A DNA stretch of 64,000 bases from Adiantum capillus-veneris (GCA_014529385.2 CM043971.1:25830769-25894768); one strand, 5' to 3'; numbered from the stretch's first letter, positions 1 through 10,470 are shown. Numbers and translations: made by a program. The notes: generated by a model not told the origin, from the letters alone.

Positions 1-285
1 AATTATAAATTATTCAAAAGAAGAGGGGATGTTGATACATTTGATGCACAACCAACTGAAGAGGATGATTAATCCAACTATATGCAAACTTAGGATGAAA
101 GTGAAAATATTGTGTCTGACCATGAGTTTTAATGCTTTACAAATGTTGTTGTGGCACATATTGGAGGTTTTGCAGGTTCAGAGAGGGTGGATGTCGTATC
201 GTGGCATGTCCATAGTGTGAAATAAAACCATTCACCTCACTCTTGAAACTTCTCGATGTATGCAAATAAAAGCAATCATGTACAT
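1..285. other. Left flank of the hAT element, no clear gene
   Basis: This is the pre-insertion DNA on the left of the hAT transposon. From base 1 one frame reads an acidic, asparagine- and aspartate-rich stretch that soon meets stop codons. Acidic tails of this kind occur at the C-terminus of hAT transposases, including the one in this window, but the match is too weak to name. I see no promoter, RNA gene or repeat here. Confidence 0.3.
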
Positions 286-293
286 ATTGTGAT
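286..293. repeat. Left 8-bp target site duplication of the hAT element
   Basis: The octamer ATTGTGAT lies directly before the left inverted repeat and is repeated exactly at 12489-12496 after the right one. Eight-base target duplications are the hallmark of hAT transposition, and the perfect match fixes both element ends. Confidence 0.9.
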
Positions 294-304
294 CTAAGTT
301 GCAT
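294..304 (+). repeat. hAT left terminal inverted repeat
   Basis: CTAAGTTGCAT is the reverse complement of 12478-12488. It is short, as usual for hAT elements, and abuts the 8-bp target duplication. Confidence 0.88.
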
Positions 305-335
305 TTATACGCCTGTATTTTTTTATATTGTACAT

Positions 336-370
336 ATAATACGGATTTATACGATGTATATCCGTATTAT
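336..370. repeat. Subterminal hairpin of the hAT left end
   Basis: Two perfect 11-bp arms (336-346, ATAATACGGAT, and 360-370, ATCCGTATTAT) flank a 13-base loop. The CGTATTAT core recurs near the right end (12395-12409 and about 12450), so it is a candidate transposase-binding motif; binding is inferred. Confidence 0.6.
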
Positions 371-599
371 ATGCGCATATCCAAATAAAAAAGACGATCA
401 AAGTATATTTCGATTGAAATATATTTATACTTATAAAAAAAGAGGTGCAGCGGCAGTTCGAACAAATTGCTGTGATAGTGACTGCTAGAGATAGAGACAG
501 TTGGTAGAGCTTTAGAGAGCAGTAGAGAGCGAGCCCAGCACAGGCAGAGTGAGCCACAGAGTAGGTAAATTTTCTTTTAATGTTTATTATGTTTTTTTT

Positions 600-1680
600 G
601 TAGTTAATTTGTTAACACTGTTGTTGTGGAGCTTTGCTCACACCTCAGTGTTAATTTGTATTTTGTTTTTTTCTAGCGTTGTTGCTGTGGAGCTTTGCTC
701 ACACCTCAGTGTTAGTTTGCAGGTGTAGACACCCGTCCTTGGCTGTGTTGATCCTCATGACACACTGCAAGGGGGGTTAGAATTTAGACGCTTCATCGTT
801 GACTGTTGCGGACCTACGTGTCGCACTTCAGGGAGTGGCTTAGGTTGTACAATTACACTTTCCATCCTTGGTGGTTGTTGACCATCGAGTCGCACTACAG
901 GGAGGTGTTAGCTATTATGCATATTTTCTTCCTAGTTATTGTTGGCCATTGCGTCGCATTATTGGAAGATTGGATTTTAAAAAAAAATATTCCTCGTCTT
1001 TGGTTGTTGTTGACCACCGTGTTGCACTGCACGGAGAGGTTTACGGTTGTCAAATCCATTGTCCTTGGTTGCTGCTGACCATCGTATCGCACTCCAAGGA
1101 AATTGGATTCAATAGATTCCTCGTCTCTGGTTGCTGCTGACCATCATGTCGCACTGCAGGGAGAGGTTTTTAGGATTTTTATATCCATTGTCCTTGGTTG
1201 CTTCTGACCATCGTGTCTCACTCCAAGGAAATTGGATTCAATAGATTCCTCGTCTCTGGTTGCTGCTGACCATCGTGTCTCACTGCAGGGGGAGGTTTAG
1301 GATTTTTATATCCATCGTTCTTGGTTGTTGCTGACCATCGCGTCGCACTACAAGGAGATTGGATTCAATAACTTCCTCGTCTCTGGTTGTTGATAACCAC
1401 CGTGTCGCACTGCAGGGAGAGGTTTCTAGTTTTTAAATCCATCGTCCTTGGTTGCTGCTGACCATCGTGTCGCACTCCAAGGAGATTGGATTTAATAGAT
1501 TCCTTATCTCTGGTTACTGCTGACCATCATGTCTCACTGCAAGGAGAGGTTTAGGATTTTTAAATCCATCATTCTTGGTTGTTGCTGACCATCGCGTTGC
1601 ACTGCAAGGAGATTGGATTTAATGAATTCTTCGTCTTTGGTTTTTGTTGACCATGTGTCGCACTGCAAGGAGAAGATATA
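600..1680. repeat. Subterminal minisatellite with a two-unit higher-order period
   Basis: Two copies of a segment with core TGTGGAGCTTTGCTCACACC occur at about 625-655 and 688-715. From about 730 to 1675 roughly fifteen copies of a 63-bp unit follow, each with the core TTGGTTGCTGCTGACCATCG and then GTGTCGCACT. Two unit types alternate from about 996: one continues with CCAAGGAGATTGGATTC, the other with GCAGGGAGAGGTTTAGG. The true period is therefore about 126 bp. It lies between the left hAT end and the kinase gene. It has small overlapping reading frames, but their repetitive sequence argues against a protein. It may serve as transposase-binding array, promoter or leader. Confidence 0.8.
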
Positions 1681-1897
1681 TTATATTATACATTCTTCAA
1701 TCCTAAATTTAACCATGGCGTCTTTCATTATTGTTGTTATTATGATGCATGAAATGTTTAGATCTTTCATTACTGGAGGTTATTATTGGCCATGAAATGT
1801 TTTTGTTTAGATTTATTAACAATCATATATGTCAAATTTTTATTTATTCTGGATATACCTTACTTATATTTCCTTCATGTATTTTCAGGCTTCAGTC

Positions 1898-3350
1898 ATG
1901 GTAGAGACAAAGTTAACACGTCAATATCGTAAAATTATTAGTGATGCTCATATTTTGTCTCTCTATGGAGCTTCAGAAGATCATTTGCGATGAGCATTTG
2001 ATCCACTGCAGGCAAAGTTTGATGATTTTGTGATTGAACTTGTGGAACATTGTTGACTAAAGTTGTGCACTGCATTCCCAGTTTCGTTTGACCCAGCTCT
2101 GCGCACTAATGGAGTGATGCATAACACAGTAAAGCAATTATTAGGCTAGATCACTAGAAGTTTTGAAAGTATGGTTCATCGAGAAATCAAAACCAAACCT
2201 GGAATCAAAGAGCGAATGTATCTTATAGCACAAATGCATTCAGAATTGAAGAGAGAAGATAAGATCGAAGGCTCTTCAAAACGTCCTAGGATAGAAGAGG
2301 ATGTACCTCCTTCATTAGGTGCTCAGTCATCCGCTGTAAACCTGGATGATATGATGTGTCATCCTATCCTACACTTACTTGGGGAGCATTCCATATTTCA
2401 CTTGCAAGCACCCCAATTAGGTGAAGGACGTTTTGCAAATGTGAAACAAGTATCAGTGGCTCATCCTCTCTTCAAAGATCCCGTCTATGCGACGAAGATA
2501 TACAAAGACCAAATAGGAAGCAAGCCGACATTGCAGATCGTGCTAGAGGAGGCAACTACTACAATTGTTCAGCATTGTGTCATGATATTGCCCCATGCTC
2601 TTGTTCCGTATAGCAAAAGACCTATGTTGATATTCAAGCTTTGGAATGGAGGTCATCTTGAGCAGTGGATTCAGGCATGTCATCATGATGGAAGCAAGCC
2701 TGCAATCAGAGAGTTCCAACACACATCTGGAACTGTACAACAGTTTATAGACAACAGTTTGCAAATATGCAATGGTCTTCTAGAGACGATTAAATTCATG
2801 CATAGTCAGGAATTTATTCACAATGATCTACACACTAGAAATATTCTACTTCATTTTGGCGAGCCAGGAGTGTATGCTAGCATTGTGGACTGGGGACAAT
2901 GATCTACACACTATAAATATTCTACTTCATTTTGGCGAGCGAGGAGTGTATGCTGGCATTATGGACTGGGGACAAAGTACACCATCAAACACTTTGGCAA
3001 CATTTTCCAAGCTGCCAAATCTCACCCCTCAATGTAGAGCTCAATTTGAGCGAGATTATCAATGGACTGCCCCCGAAAATATTAGCACCAATCCTCCTCC
3101 ATTCACCAAGGCATCTGATATATATAGTCTCTCCTATATTCTTAGACGCTTGCTTGCATGTATTTCAGATCCCGCCGAAGTTCTCAAGCGCAAATTTTTG
3201 CATGATGTAAATAAACATCTTTCTAGTGGAAAATCTCCCAAACCATCAGATAGACCTAAGATATGGGATTTAAGCCTTTGTTTGAATGGAAGCCATAATG
3301 TTGGCTATCATATTGTAACCGAATCTGGCTTGAGACCTATTGATGATTAA
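1898..3350 (+). pseudogene. Protein-kinase-fold cargo gene of the hAT element, broken
   Basis: The frame opens with ATG at 1898, just after a good 3' splice site (pyrimidine tract and CAG ending about 1889), and continues in frame into the long open stretch from 2171. Counting from the methionine at 2171, kinase landmarks are a glycine-rich loop LGEGRFANV (83-91), the ATP lysine in YATKIYK (K109), a possible helix-C glutamate (126-127), the catalytic loop FIHNDLHTRNILL (D219, N224; HND instead of HRD) and DWG (D240) in place of DFG. Downstream come WTAPEN, the ASDIYSLSYIL segment and SDRPKI. Three in-frame stops lie between 1898 and 2171, and a 76-bp tandem duplication shifts the frame at the catalytic loop. 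Without that duplication the span equals 459 codons. It is probably a Ser/Thr-type or atypical kinase; the substrate is unknown. It converges with the transposase within the same element. Confidence 0.75.
2820..2971 (+). repeat. 76-bp tandem duplication in the kinase catalytic loop
   Basis: Bases 2820-2895 and 2896-2971 are direct repeats with four mismatches. The unit encodes the HND-to-DWG segment. Because 76 is not a multiple of three, the duplication puts a TGA after the first DWGQ and shifts the rest into another frame. Confidence 0.92.
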
Positions 3351-3545
3351 ACCATTAATATCAATTTTTTTGGCATTAATGGTGTCACGTGTGCAATGTG
3401 TGGTGTCACGTGCGCAATGTTTTTAAAGTTCTTCAAGTTAAAGTTTTAAAGTATTTCAAGTTAGATCGCTCAATTCTTTAAACCATATCTCTTTTTCAAT
3501 TGCTAAAACTTGTCTCACTAAAGTTTATTATTTTGCATTTCAGTT
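3351..3545. promoter_or_regulatory. Spacer with two G-box motifs in a 21-bp repeat
   Basis: A 21-bp direct repeat carries CACGTG at 3386-3391 and 3407-3412. CACGTG is the plant G-box bound by bZIP and bHLH factors. The spacer ends in a pyrimidine-rich stretch and CAG directly before the ATG at 3546, which looks like a 3' splice site. It could be promoter, intron or both; a regulatory role is inferred. Confidence 0.3.
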
Positions 3546-3942
3546 ATGGAAGATATTGCTCCCGACCAGAACGCACAGCAGCCTAAGGATCCTTTGCTTA
3601 ATCATGCATTGGCTCAACAAATTTACAAAGAGGAAGAGATTCGGGTGGCTCAAGGTGATCTCAGTGCTTTGGCTACAACCCAACAAGACGAATCAGAGCT
3701 TCAAGGGGAGCAACTCAATTACAGGCAATGCAGACAATTATGCCTGAATCACTTCGTACACAACACATTATTTCGAGTCAGTGGAAATGCTAAGGCTACT
3801 GCTCCCTTGAAGGTTTCAGATCTGCAACACACTATCCTCACACGAAATATCCTTGCAAGATTTATCCAAGTGTACATATCGCCACCAAATAATAATCAAG
3901 TGGCAATTTACTTTGTTCAACAATGTTATTGCTACTATGTAT

Positions 3943-3983
<41 letters not shown>

Positions 3984-4031
3984 ATGGATTGTAAAGCTAA
4001 ACTCCACATAATTTCCGCATTGCAAAATTAA
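3546..4031 (+). CDS. Unidentified ORF in the hAT element, next to the kinase gene
   Basis: A 161-residue frame begins with MEDIAPDQN two bases after a strong splice-acceptor-like sequence, so it may be a terminal exon. The first 120 residues have normal composition, are rich in Gln and Leu and lack low-complexity sequence. Residues about 136-146 are an Arg-Glu run encoded by a GA microsatellite, probably a later expansion that has replaced the original end. I recognise no domain. It is co-oriented with the kinase, 195 bp downstream, and converges on the transposase 3' end at 4052. It may be a second cargo gene, the last exon of the kinase gene, or a chance frame. Confidence 0.4.
3945..3979. 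repeat. GA microsatellite
   Basis: An uninterrupted AG dinucleotide run of about 35 bp lies in the 3' part of the 3546 ORF, close to the end of the transposase gene. Confidence 0.95.
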
Positions 4032-4051
4032 TTGAGAATATAGTACAAACT

Positions 4052-5220
4052 TTACAACTCATCCGTCCCCTCAATCACAGGCACCATGTCATCAATTTCT
4101 TTGACATATGAACATTTCGGATCAATATCTTCCGTGTTCCATTCGATTTCATCATCAGAGTTGAGCTCATTTGCAACTGCTTCGTGTGTTTGGAAGCGCC
4201 CATAACTTTCTTCTGTGGCACGTGTGGCTAGCTTCGCAGGCTTATGCATAAGTCGCATGTTACAAAAGACATACACCAAGTCCGCAGCTTGTTTAGGACT
4301 TAATCGATTTCAATTTTTAGTATGCACGAAAGAGAATGAAGACCAGTTTCTTTCACAGCTACCACTTGAGGCGGAAACAAACAATACTCTCGTAGCCACA
4401 TGTTGAAGTTCCACTTTTTCTCCACCAAACTAGTGTGCTCATCATCTTGATAGCATCTATATGCCAAGGATCCACAAACGTTCCCTCTCTACCAGTGCAT
4501 GCCGTCTTCTGCGTGTATGCCACCTGTCCATCCACATTGCCTAATAGTTGAGCACACACTTTCTTGAAATCACTGATCACTTCATTGTTTGAATATTGCT
4601 CATGCATCTAGAACTTTGGATTCGAGACAAAACCTGCTCCATGTAAAGGAGTATGCAACTGCTCCCATCGTCTTTTGACAAATGTCATCATCATGGCTTT
4701 CTCTTCTCCTGCATAAGATGTACTATCTTTTAACTTGCAAGTGGCCTCATGCATGTACCAATAAACTCGTCCAAAGATAGAGGCTTCTTTGTCCACTAAT
4801 TGTATAAGATGAGTGAAAGGTTCTGTGACAGTAACTATTTTGTCTACATTTCTCCAAAAAACAGGAGAGTTTACAAGTTGATAGCATTTGGAAGCAGCAG
4901 GTTCATACTTGGGATATTTATCAAGCCAAATGTCCCATCTTCTATCTGCCACAGTTTCAACAAGGGCTGCTTTTACCTCCTGCAGTGTGGAGAGAACGTA
5001 ATACGATGTCGCAAAGCGGGTCACACAAAAAATCTGTAAAGTTTTTTTTGGCGACTTTGTTCTAAACAAAGCGTAAGAAAACGAATACTCTCTTATAAAC
5101 TTTACCAAGTGGTTTGCATCTAGAAGAGTTTGATTAATAGAAGGAACTTTTCCAAAGTCCTTTAAGAGAAAATTCAAAGTGTGAGAAGCACATGGAACCC
5201 ATGTAATCTCTGGATACTTT
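4052..5220 (-). pseudogene. hAT transposase, C-terminal half (DUF659 end, catalytic middle and dimerisation domain)
   Basis: This is the downstream part of the transposase; the N-terminal part is at 10471-11441, beyond the inserted LTR element. It opens with the motif KYPEITWVPCASHTLNFLL, typical of plant hAT proteins, and runs in one frame to a TAG at about 4608-4610, then on to about 4420. A single-base frame change there shifts to the frame that carries SGSCERNWSSF and, after a TGA, the conserved NRLSPKQAADLVYVFCNMRL of the hAT dimerisation domain. An acidic tail ends at TAA 4052-4054. The enzyme would cut and join the element ends in the nucleus. With several stops and a frameshift it cannot be made intact. 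Confidence 0.85.
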
Positions 5221-5225
5221 ACTTT
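5221..5225. repeat. Left target duplication of the nested Copia-type element
   Basis: ACTTT here matches ACTTC at 10471-10475 in four of five bases. Removing the element and one copy brings the two transposase parts together in frame, which supports the boundary. Confidence 0.7.
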
Positions 5226-5715
5226 TGCTACAGACGGAAGACGTAGCGTCCTTGCAAAATACCTCAAAAAGCATGATGGAAACAACAAAACACCGCAAAT
5301 ACGCATACCTGACAAAGCCTGCGAGCATATAATCAAATCGTACACGAACAGAGAGGAAAAGAGAGTGAGAGAGAGCGAGATGGCATGTGCAAGCGCACCT
5401 CCTAGAACGGAGTGCTACACCGGGACGACGAGAGGGAAGAGAGTAGAGATGAGAAGAGCAACACAGACACTGGGTGCAATCTCCCCCCGTGCAAGAGTGA
5501 CCATTTCCCTCTTGCACGTATTTGTTTTATAGATTTCTTGAATGGTCAAATTGGTTACAAACTGGCCGGCCGGTCATAATTTGGCCAAAGCTCATAAAAG
5601 AGCACTTGAATAATAAAATGTACATGATATACAAATACATTTGCATAGGCCAAGCTGGGTCTAGTCTTTTCCACCTGTCAGCTATAATAAATCATAAAAT
5701 ATCATTTCTATAACA
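5226..5715 (-). repeat. 3' LTR of the nested Copia-type element
   Basis: This 490-bp copy reads TGCTACAG to CTATAACA on the plus strand. It is matched base for base in length by 9981-10470. Confidence 0.9.
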
Positions 5716-5730
5716 TACCTCTCCGTTGGA
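5716..5730 (-). other. Polypurine tract candidate
   Basis: On the minus strand the 15 bases before the 3' LTR include GGAGAGG, a short purine tract in the position expected for plus-strand priming. It is weaker than a textbook tract. Confidence 0.45.
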
Positions 5731-6186
5731 AAGCAACTATCCTCAGTTGCGAATATAAAAATCTGCAAACAATACTTGTCAAAAACAGTGATTAGTATGT
5801 TGTGTCAAAAACATCACATAATAAAAGAAAAATTTATGAGACTAAACAACATTAGCTTATGCCTGCCGTTATCCACATACTACCTATTCTAGTGTCCCAT
5901 ACCACTAGAATAAGCAGTATATGTCATACCCTGATGAAACAGGATATCATTGGTCACACTCATCATTAGTCTCATAATGTCGAGTCTCATCACATAAACA
6001 CTGCCGTGATAAAGTTATCATTAGATACCAAATCCCAATCCAATTCCAATTCCACAATATAAGTCCAAATTCAAATCACTTTCATTCTGTACCTGGGTAA
6101 CAAAATCATACCAGTTGTAGTGGTGGCCAGTCACTGCAGCATGATTTTGTGATCGGTGTTGCCTAAACCGGCAAATCTACACCTGA

Positions 6187-6384
6187 TGTGCTGCCTAAAT
6201 CGGTGAATCTGCATTTGATATTGTTTAAAAATCATGAAACTGTAATGTTCAATGTGCTGCCTAAATCGGAAAATCTGCATTTGATATTGTTTAAAAATCA
6301 TGAAAATGTAATGTTCAATGTGCTGCCTAAATCGGCGAATCTGCACCAAGAGGAATATCTACACACTGCCTAAATCGGTGAATC
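6187..6384. repeat. 66-bp tandem repeat, about three copies
   Basis: Copies begin at 6187, 6253 and 6319 with TGTGCTGCCTAAATCGG. The first two are nearly identical; the third breaks off and is followed by a partial copy at about 6366. No coding or regulatory role is visible. Confidence 0.85.
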
Positions 6385-8106
6385 TATGTGCTTATGACCA
6401 ATGGACTAGACAAGGCATAAAAAACAAAACATCTACTACCTGTTCGACACAAAATTGGAGTATGCTTATGTGACAAAGTACTTACAAACAATTTTTCTAG
6501 TATCCCAAAGCACCTTAGCTTGCATGAGTAGTTGCATAGCTTATGGACAAGTGAGGTCAGTAAAAATTTCCTTTCAATACCATTAGAAGTCATGTTTGAG
6601 TATGCAGCTTAGAACACAATGCCGAGAAATGAAATATGAAAAGAGGAATGTATTTCATGTACATACAAGGAGTGTATACTGTTTTTGAACCAGTGTGTGT
6701 GTGGGGGGAATAGGCACAAATAATAGAAAGTTTCACTGGCATTGTAATAATGTTTCAAGAGGGGTATTAATCAGAATGCATTCAGGAGTGTCATACTTGG
6801 ATTTTGATATGAGACCATTATAGTTAGATTTATCTGCATAACTTTTCTAAAAAAACAAAGCACTAAAAACAATTGAAAATGTTGGGATCTGCAAATAAAG
6901 ATGAGAGAGAGATTTTTGTGTTTATACTTGATTATTGGTGACAATGTAGGGCAGGATAGTATCAAAATAAGTTAAGAGGCACATGACTCATGAGAAGTAA
7001 ATTATTGTTTACATTGAGCTGGGTAGAGTTTAAAATTCACAAGCCACTGAAGTATGGAACATCGATATTCATGAGAAACTCTAGAAATATGCAAGCGGTT
7101 AAGTACCACTAACTTCATGGTCTATTACCTTTCTCTTAGGAAGGCAATTAGTTGGTAGCTTATCGTGCTTTTCTGGAAATATTTTTATGAACAATGGCAC
7201 CATCATATGTGCTAGAGAGCATTCATTACAAGAAAAATAAAATGAATATATATATATATTATTATACAACTATGTTTTCAAACCAAATTTTGTTCAAGAG
7301 TTATGGGCTACACGAGCCATTGGGTTCAAGTGCGAAGGGAAATTTGAATTATTTATGTCTTCTAATTCCGGTTTCGTATAGTGAGCTCTAAAGGAAAATT
7401 TGATTTAGCAGGGCAACCTTTATGCCAAATAAAGAGAATGTGAAGAAAACCCTTATTGAAAAACAACATATATCAGAGATATTGGTCACATTATAGAGAT
7501 ATTTCATTAGCCATAGGAGCCATAGCCTAAAGTTGTGATGAAAAGAAATATTGTCGTCGAAGATGTGTGTGGGTCTCTGACATTGGAGAAAGTATTGTCG
7601 TGGGCGTCGAAGAGCATCCTCAATGTCTATCGTCGAAAGGAGTCATAGTGGGAGGGGGAAGAGGATAGCAAAATGAAATGTTATATTACGCGTCTTCAAA
7701 GTCCTATGGGACCAAGCTCAGACAACCTTTATGGATTCAATACAATTTTTGGATACAAAATAAAATGAAGTAAAGTAAAAAAAATAAAAATAAAAAAATA
7801 AAAAAAAATCTTGAGGCTGAAATCATCATCGTCGTCGTCGTCGTCACTACCCGAGGATGCCCGATAGCGGCCTGTTGTCGTTGAGAGTCTGGAAAAGCTT
7901 CGTCGAGGTCCGCTTCTGTACCAAGTCAACGTGGGAGAGAGAGAGAGAGAGTGTGAGTTTTGATAAGGCTAATTAGCCTGTTCTTGGCATTCAGTTGGCT
8001 TCACAGAGAGTCGCGAGGGCTAGGAAGATAGTGAGAGTCCATGAAGAGATGTCATAGATTACCTCTTCTCGTGGATAGAGCACGTAGTTCTCCTCTGTAG
8101 TTCAAG
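6385..8106. other. Interior of the Copia-type element without recognisable genes
   Basis: The only frames here are short and unlike known proteins. A run of CGT/GAT codon repeats near 7825-7845 gives a poly-Asp reading on the minus strand. A short GA run at about 7936-7950 precedes the captured gene, and 7500-8100 may be its co-captured upstream region. Confidence 0.4.
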
Positions 8107-8620
8107 ATGTGGGTGGAAAAGGTAGCCATGGCTTGCGTAGCCACCCGCGTGGCTCGCTTCATCAACCCTAATTCTTCTCTTGCTCTCCATCGGCATTCTT
8201 TGCAGCAGAGCTTTCAAGTCTGCGACCGCTGCTACCCTCCCAAAAGAACGCATGTTGGTGTCACATTCGCCCTTGACATATCCTTCGTCGAGGCTCCTCT
8301 CACTAGCATCGAACTATCAGCTGAACAAATCTACTCTATTGTGCTCGACATCAGCGCTAGCCCTGCTCTCATCAAAGGCCACACTCGGCCCGGCCAGAAT
8401 GTGCAGCTTCGAGTTGCTGGCAGTGGTAGCCAACCTGCGTACATGTCGATTGCATCCCCCCCAAGTACTGCAGCCTTCGGATTGCTCGAGTTTCTCATCA
8501 AGAATGTAAAGGGCCAGACTGTCGGCTTCTTATGTGACCTCAAGAAAGGAGACAAGGTTGAAGTTAGCCCTGTTGCTGTAAATGGGTTTGCCATCGAGGC
8601 AATTGAGAGGGAAAAAAGAA
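8107..8620 (+). pseudogene. 5' part of a pKIWI502-like plastid FAD/NAD(P)-binding oxidoreductase gene, captured
   Basis: The frame from ATG 8107 (a second ATG at 8125 is as plausible) starts with a Ser/Arg/Ala-rich segment like a plastid transit peptide. It then follows the N-terminal flavin-binding barrel of plant pKIWI502-like proteins, relatives of ferredoxin-NADP reductase: VEAPLTSIELSAEQ, then TRPGQNVQLRV, then AYMSIASPPS (the FAD-contact region), then FLCDLKKGDKVEVSPV and NGFAIEAIE. After about residue 170 the similarity stops in a purine-rich stretch, so the NAD(P)-binding half is missing. The match is from memory of the family, not a search. No intron is apparent within the span, which may mean capture through an RNA. 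It lies antisense inside an LTR element lacking pol. A functional product is unlikely. Confidence 0.72.
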
Positions 8621-8807
8621 AAAAAGAAATTCAATGGTGCTCAGTGTCGCACGGTTGTTGTGGCCGGGAGGAGAGGGAGGATTAGTTGGCTAGTGGGAAT
8701 TAAGAGAGAGAAATCAGTACTGCACATAATCTGTTTATGTCGGGCTGCATGGCGGTTGGCAGCGCATTGTGTGTAAGAGAGAGAGGGATAGTTAAACTGA
8801 GGTTGGC

Positions 8808-8811
<4 letters not shown>

Positions 8812-8871
<60 letters not shown>
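8812..8871. repeat. GA microsatellite
   Basis: About 60 bp of pure AG repeat. The long Arg-Glu, Leu-Ser and similar frames through it are artefacts of the dinucleotide. Confidence 0.97.
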
Positions 8872-8873
<2 letters not shown>

Positions 8874-9226
8874 CTGTGGCTCCAAGCTTGCATGGCAGCT
8901 TATACATGCGAGCATGGGTGGTGGGTGAGAGCAAGCAGGTGAGTTGCGCTCACTTTGTGTGGGTATGAGAGCACCCATCACCTACACCACAGTTTTCTAT
9001 ACAGGAAAGGAGTGAGAGGAAAAGAAAAAAAAAACAAAAACACAAAAATTCCCACCAGTCTTTACTTCTTGTGCGTAACGGCTGCATGCAGCCCGCGTGA
9101 ACTCGCGGTTGAAACAGATGGGGTAAGCTGCTCTCTTGGTTCCAGTTAAGGACAAAGATAGGCACAACAAGGCGGGTGTGTCATGCACGAGGATGCACTG
9201 ACGGCCAGCTATGGCACAGGAAAGCG

Positions 9227-9230
<4 letters not shown>

Positions 9231-9289
<59 letters not shown>
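9231..9289. repeat. GA microsatellite
   Basis: About 59 bp of pure GA repeat, the second in the Copia-type interior. The sequence around it (8880-9230, 9290-9960) shows no recognisable gene. Confidence 0.97.
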
Positions 9290-9292
<3 letters not shown>

Positions 9293-9966
9293 CTTGTGTG
9301 GATTTTGTGATATGCGGCTCCACAAATAGCGCAAATGTATTAATGTATGTATAGATTGTACTTTCCATGCACTTCAGAATCAATGATGTCAAATAGTGGT
9401 AGAACGTAGAAAGCTCAGGGAAATCTTCATGGCGTCTGTGTGTGGGGAAGGTGGTCATGCGTCTGCTTAGAGGGACACCCTTCATCGAGATTGTTCTAGT
9501 AGTCGCCTTGGCAGTAGAGTGGCCATAAATCTAATTGGGGCATCTAGGAAAAGGGGCAACGAAAGAGACAAGCATGAGTGCTCCTCTGTTTTCTGTAATA
9601 AAACTAGGAATCACCCTTGTCAAAAGGGTAATTAATCTCTTGGAGATGGTGCCCACGACGAGAGTAAGAAGAAAAAACATCATGTGCTTCTCTTTATTCA
9701 ACAATTCCACGGCTCCATCTTCTTCTAATAATCAAGCTCCATCTTCTTCTAAGAATGAAGCGCTCTTCATTATATGCTAATTTATCTTAATTGAACTCTT
9801 AATAAACTTAATCTTATTGTAATTGATAACAATTCTATGCATTATATATATATAAAAAAACAAACTAAGCATCATTAAGAAGTAATGCAGACTTAGCTGT
9901 GGAATTTGAGTTGATTAGGAATGTCATCGTTGTCACATTTCCAACACTACCAAGGATGTTTTTCTG

Positions 9967-9979
9967 AGCTCTGATACCA
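9967..9979 (-). other. Primer-binding site, initiator tRNA-Met type
   Basis: The minus strand reads TGGTATCAGAGCT one base downstream of the 5' LTR. This is the usual plant Copia primer site and fixes the element's orientation. Confidence 0.88.
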
Positions 9980-9980
9980 C

Positions 9981-10470
9981 TGCTACAGACGGAAGACGTA
10001 GCGTCCCTGCAAAATACCTTGAATAGCATGATGGAAACAACAAAACACCGCAAATACGCATACCTGACAAAGCCTGCGAGCATATAATCAAATCGTACAT
10101 GAACAGAGAGGAAAAGAGAGTGAGAGAGAGCGAGATGGCATGTGCAGGCGCACCTCCTAGAACGGAGTGCTACGCAGGGACGACGAGAGGGAAGAGAGTA
10201 GAGATGAGAAGAGCAACGCAGACACTGGGTGCAATCTCCCCCCGTGCAAGAGTGACCATTTCCCTCTTGCACGTATTTGTTTTATAGATTTCTTGAATGG
10301 TCAAATTGGTTACAAACTGGCCGGCCGGTCATAATTTGGCCAAATCTCATAAAAAAGCACTTGAATAATAAAATGTACCTGATATACAAATACATTTGCA
10401 TAGGCCAAGCTGGGTCTAGTCTTTTCCACCTGTGATCTGTAATAAATCATAAAATATCATTTCTATAACA
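9981..10470 (-). repeat. 5' LTR of the nested Copia-type element
   Basis: 490 bp, paired with 5226-5715. Differences cluster near the two ends (about 10018-10026 and 10434-10440); the middle is nearly identical. Confidence 0.9.

Larger units (their letters stand above)
5226..10470 (-). mobile_element. Non-autonomous Copia-type LTR retrotransposon inside the hAT transposase
   Basis: Two 490-bp direct repeats (5226-5715 and 9981-10470) begin TG and end CA and differ at about 15 sites by eye, so about 97% identity. On the minus strand the 5' LTR is the right-hand copy and is followed, one base later, by the primer-binding site TGGTATCAGAGCT (initiator tRNA-Met). A purine-rich tract lies before the 3' LTR. 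The 4.27-kb interior shows no gag, protease, integrase or reverse transcriptase in any frame, so the element needed help in trans. It carries, antisense to itself, the start of a pKIWI502-like gene (8107-8620), plus a 66-bp repeat and two GA microsatellites. The insertion splits the transposase at a Val codon. Confidence 0.88.

Noticed and set aside
806-1140. Two overlapping 90-codon plus-strand frames
   Set aside because: They lie in the 63-bp repeat array and repeat the same words in different frames.
730-1680. CRISPR-like array
   Set aside because: Units are continuous tandem repeats without unique spacers, in a plant transposon; the same applies to 53300-53960 and 58800-59140.
2171-2902. 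Intact kinase gene of 243 codons
   Set aside because: The stop at 2900 is created by a 76-bp duplication, and the true frame starts upstream with three stops; it is a broken gene.
5134-5517. Cys-rich frames in the Copia-type LTR
   Set aside because: They sit in both LTR copies and do not match LTR-encoded proteins; they are chance frames.
8641-8981. Overlapping Arg-Glu and Leu-Ser reading frames on both strands
   Set aside because: They are translations of a GA microsatellite; the same holds for frames through 9231-9289, 33848-33950 and 55239-55322.
9967-9979. tRNA-Met-like sequence
   Set aside because: TGGTATCAGAGC motifs here and at 19410, 40864, 52189, 56416 and 60519 are primer-binding sites next to LTRs, not tRNA genes; no cloverleaf surrounds them.
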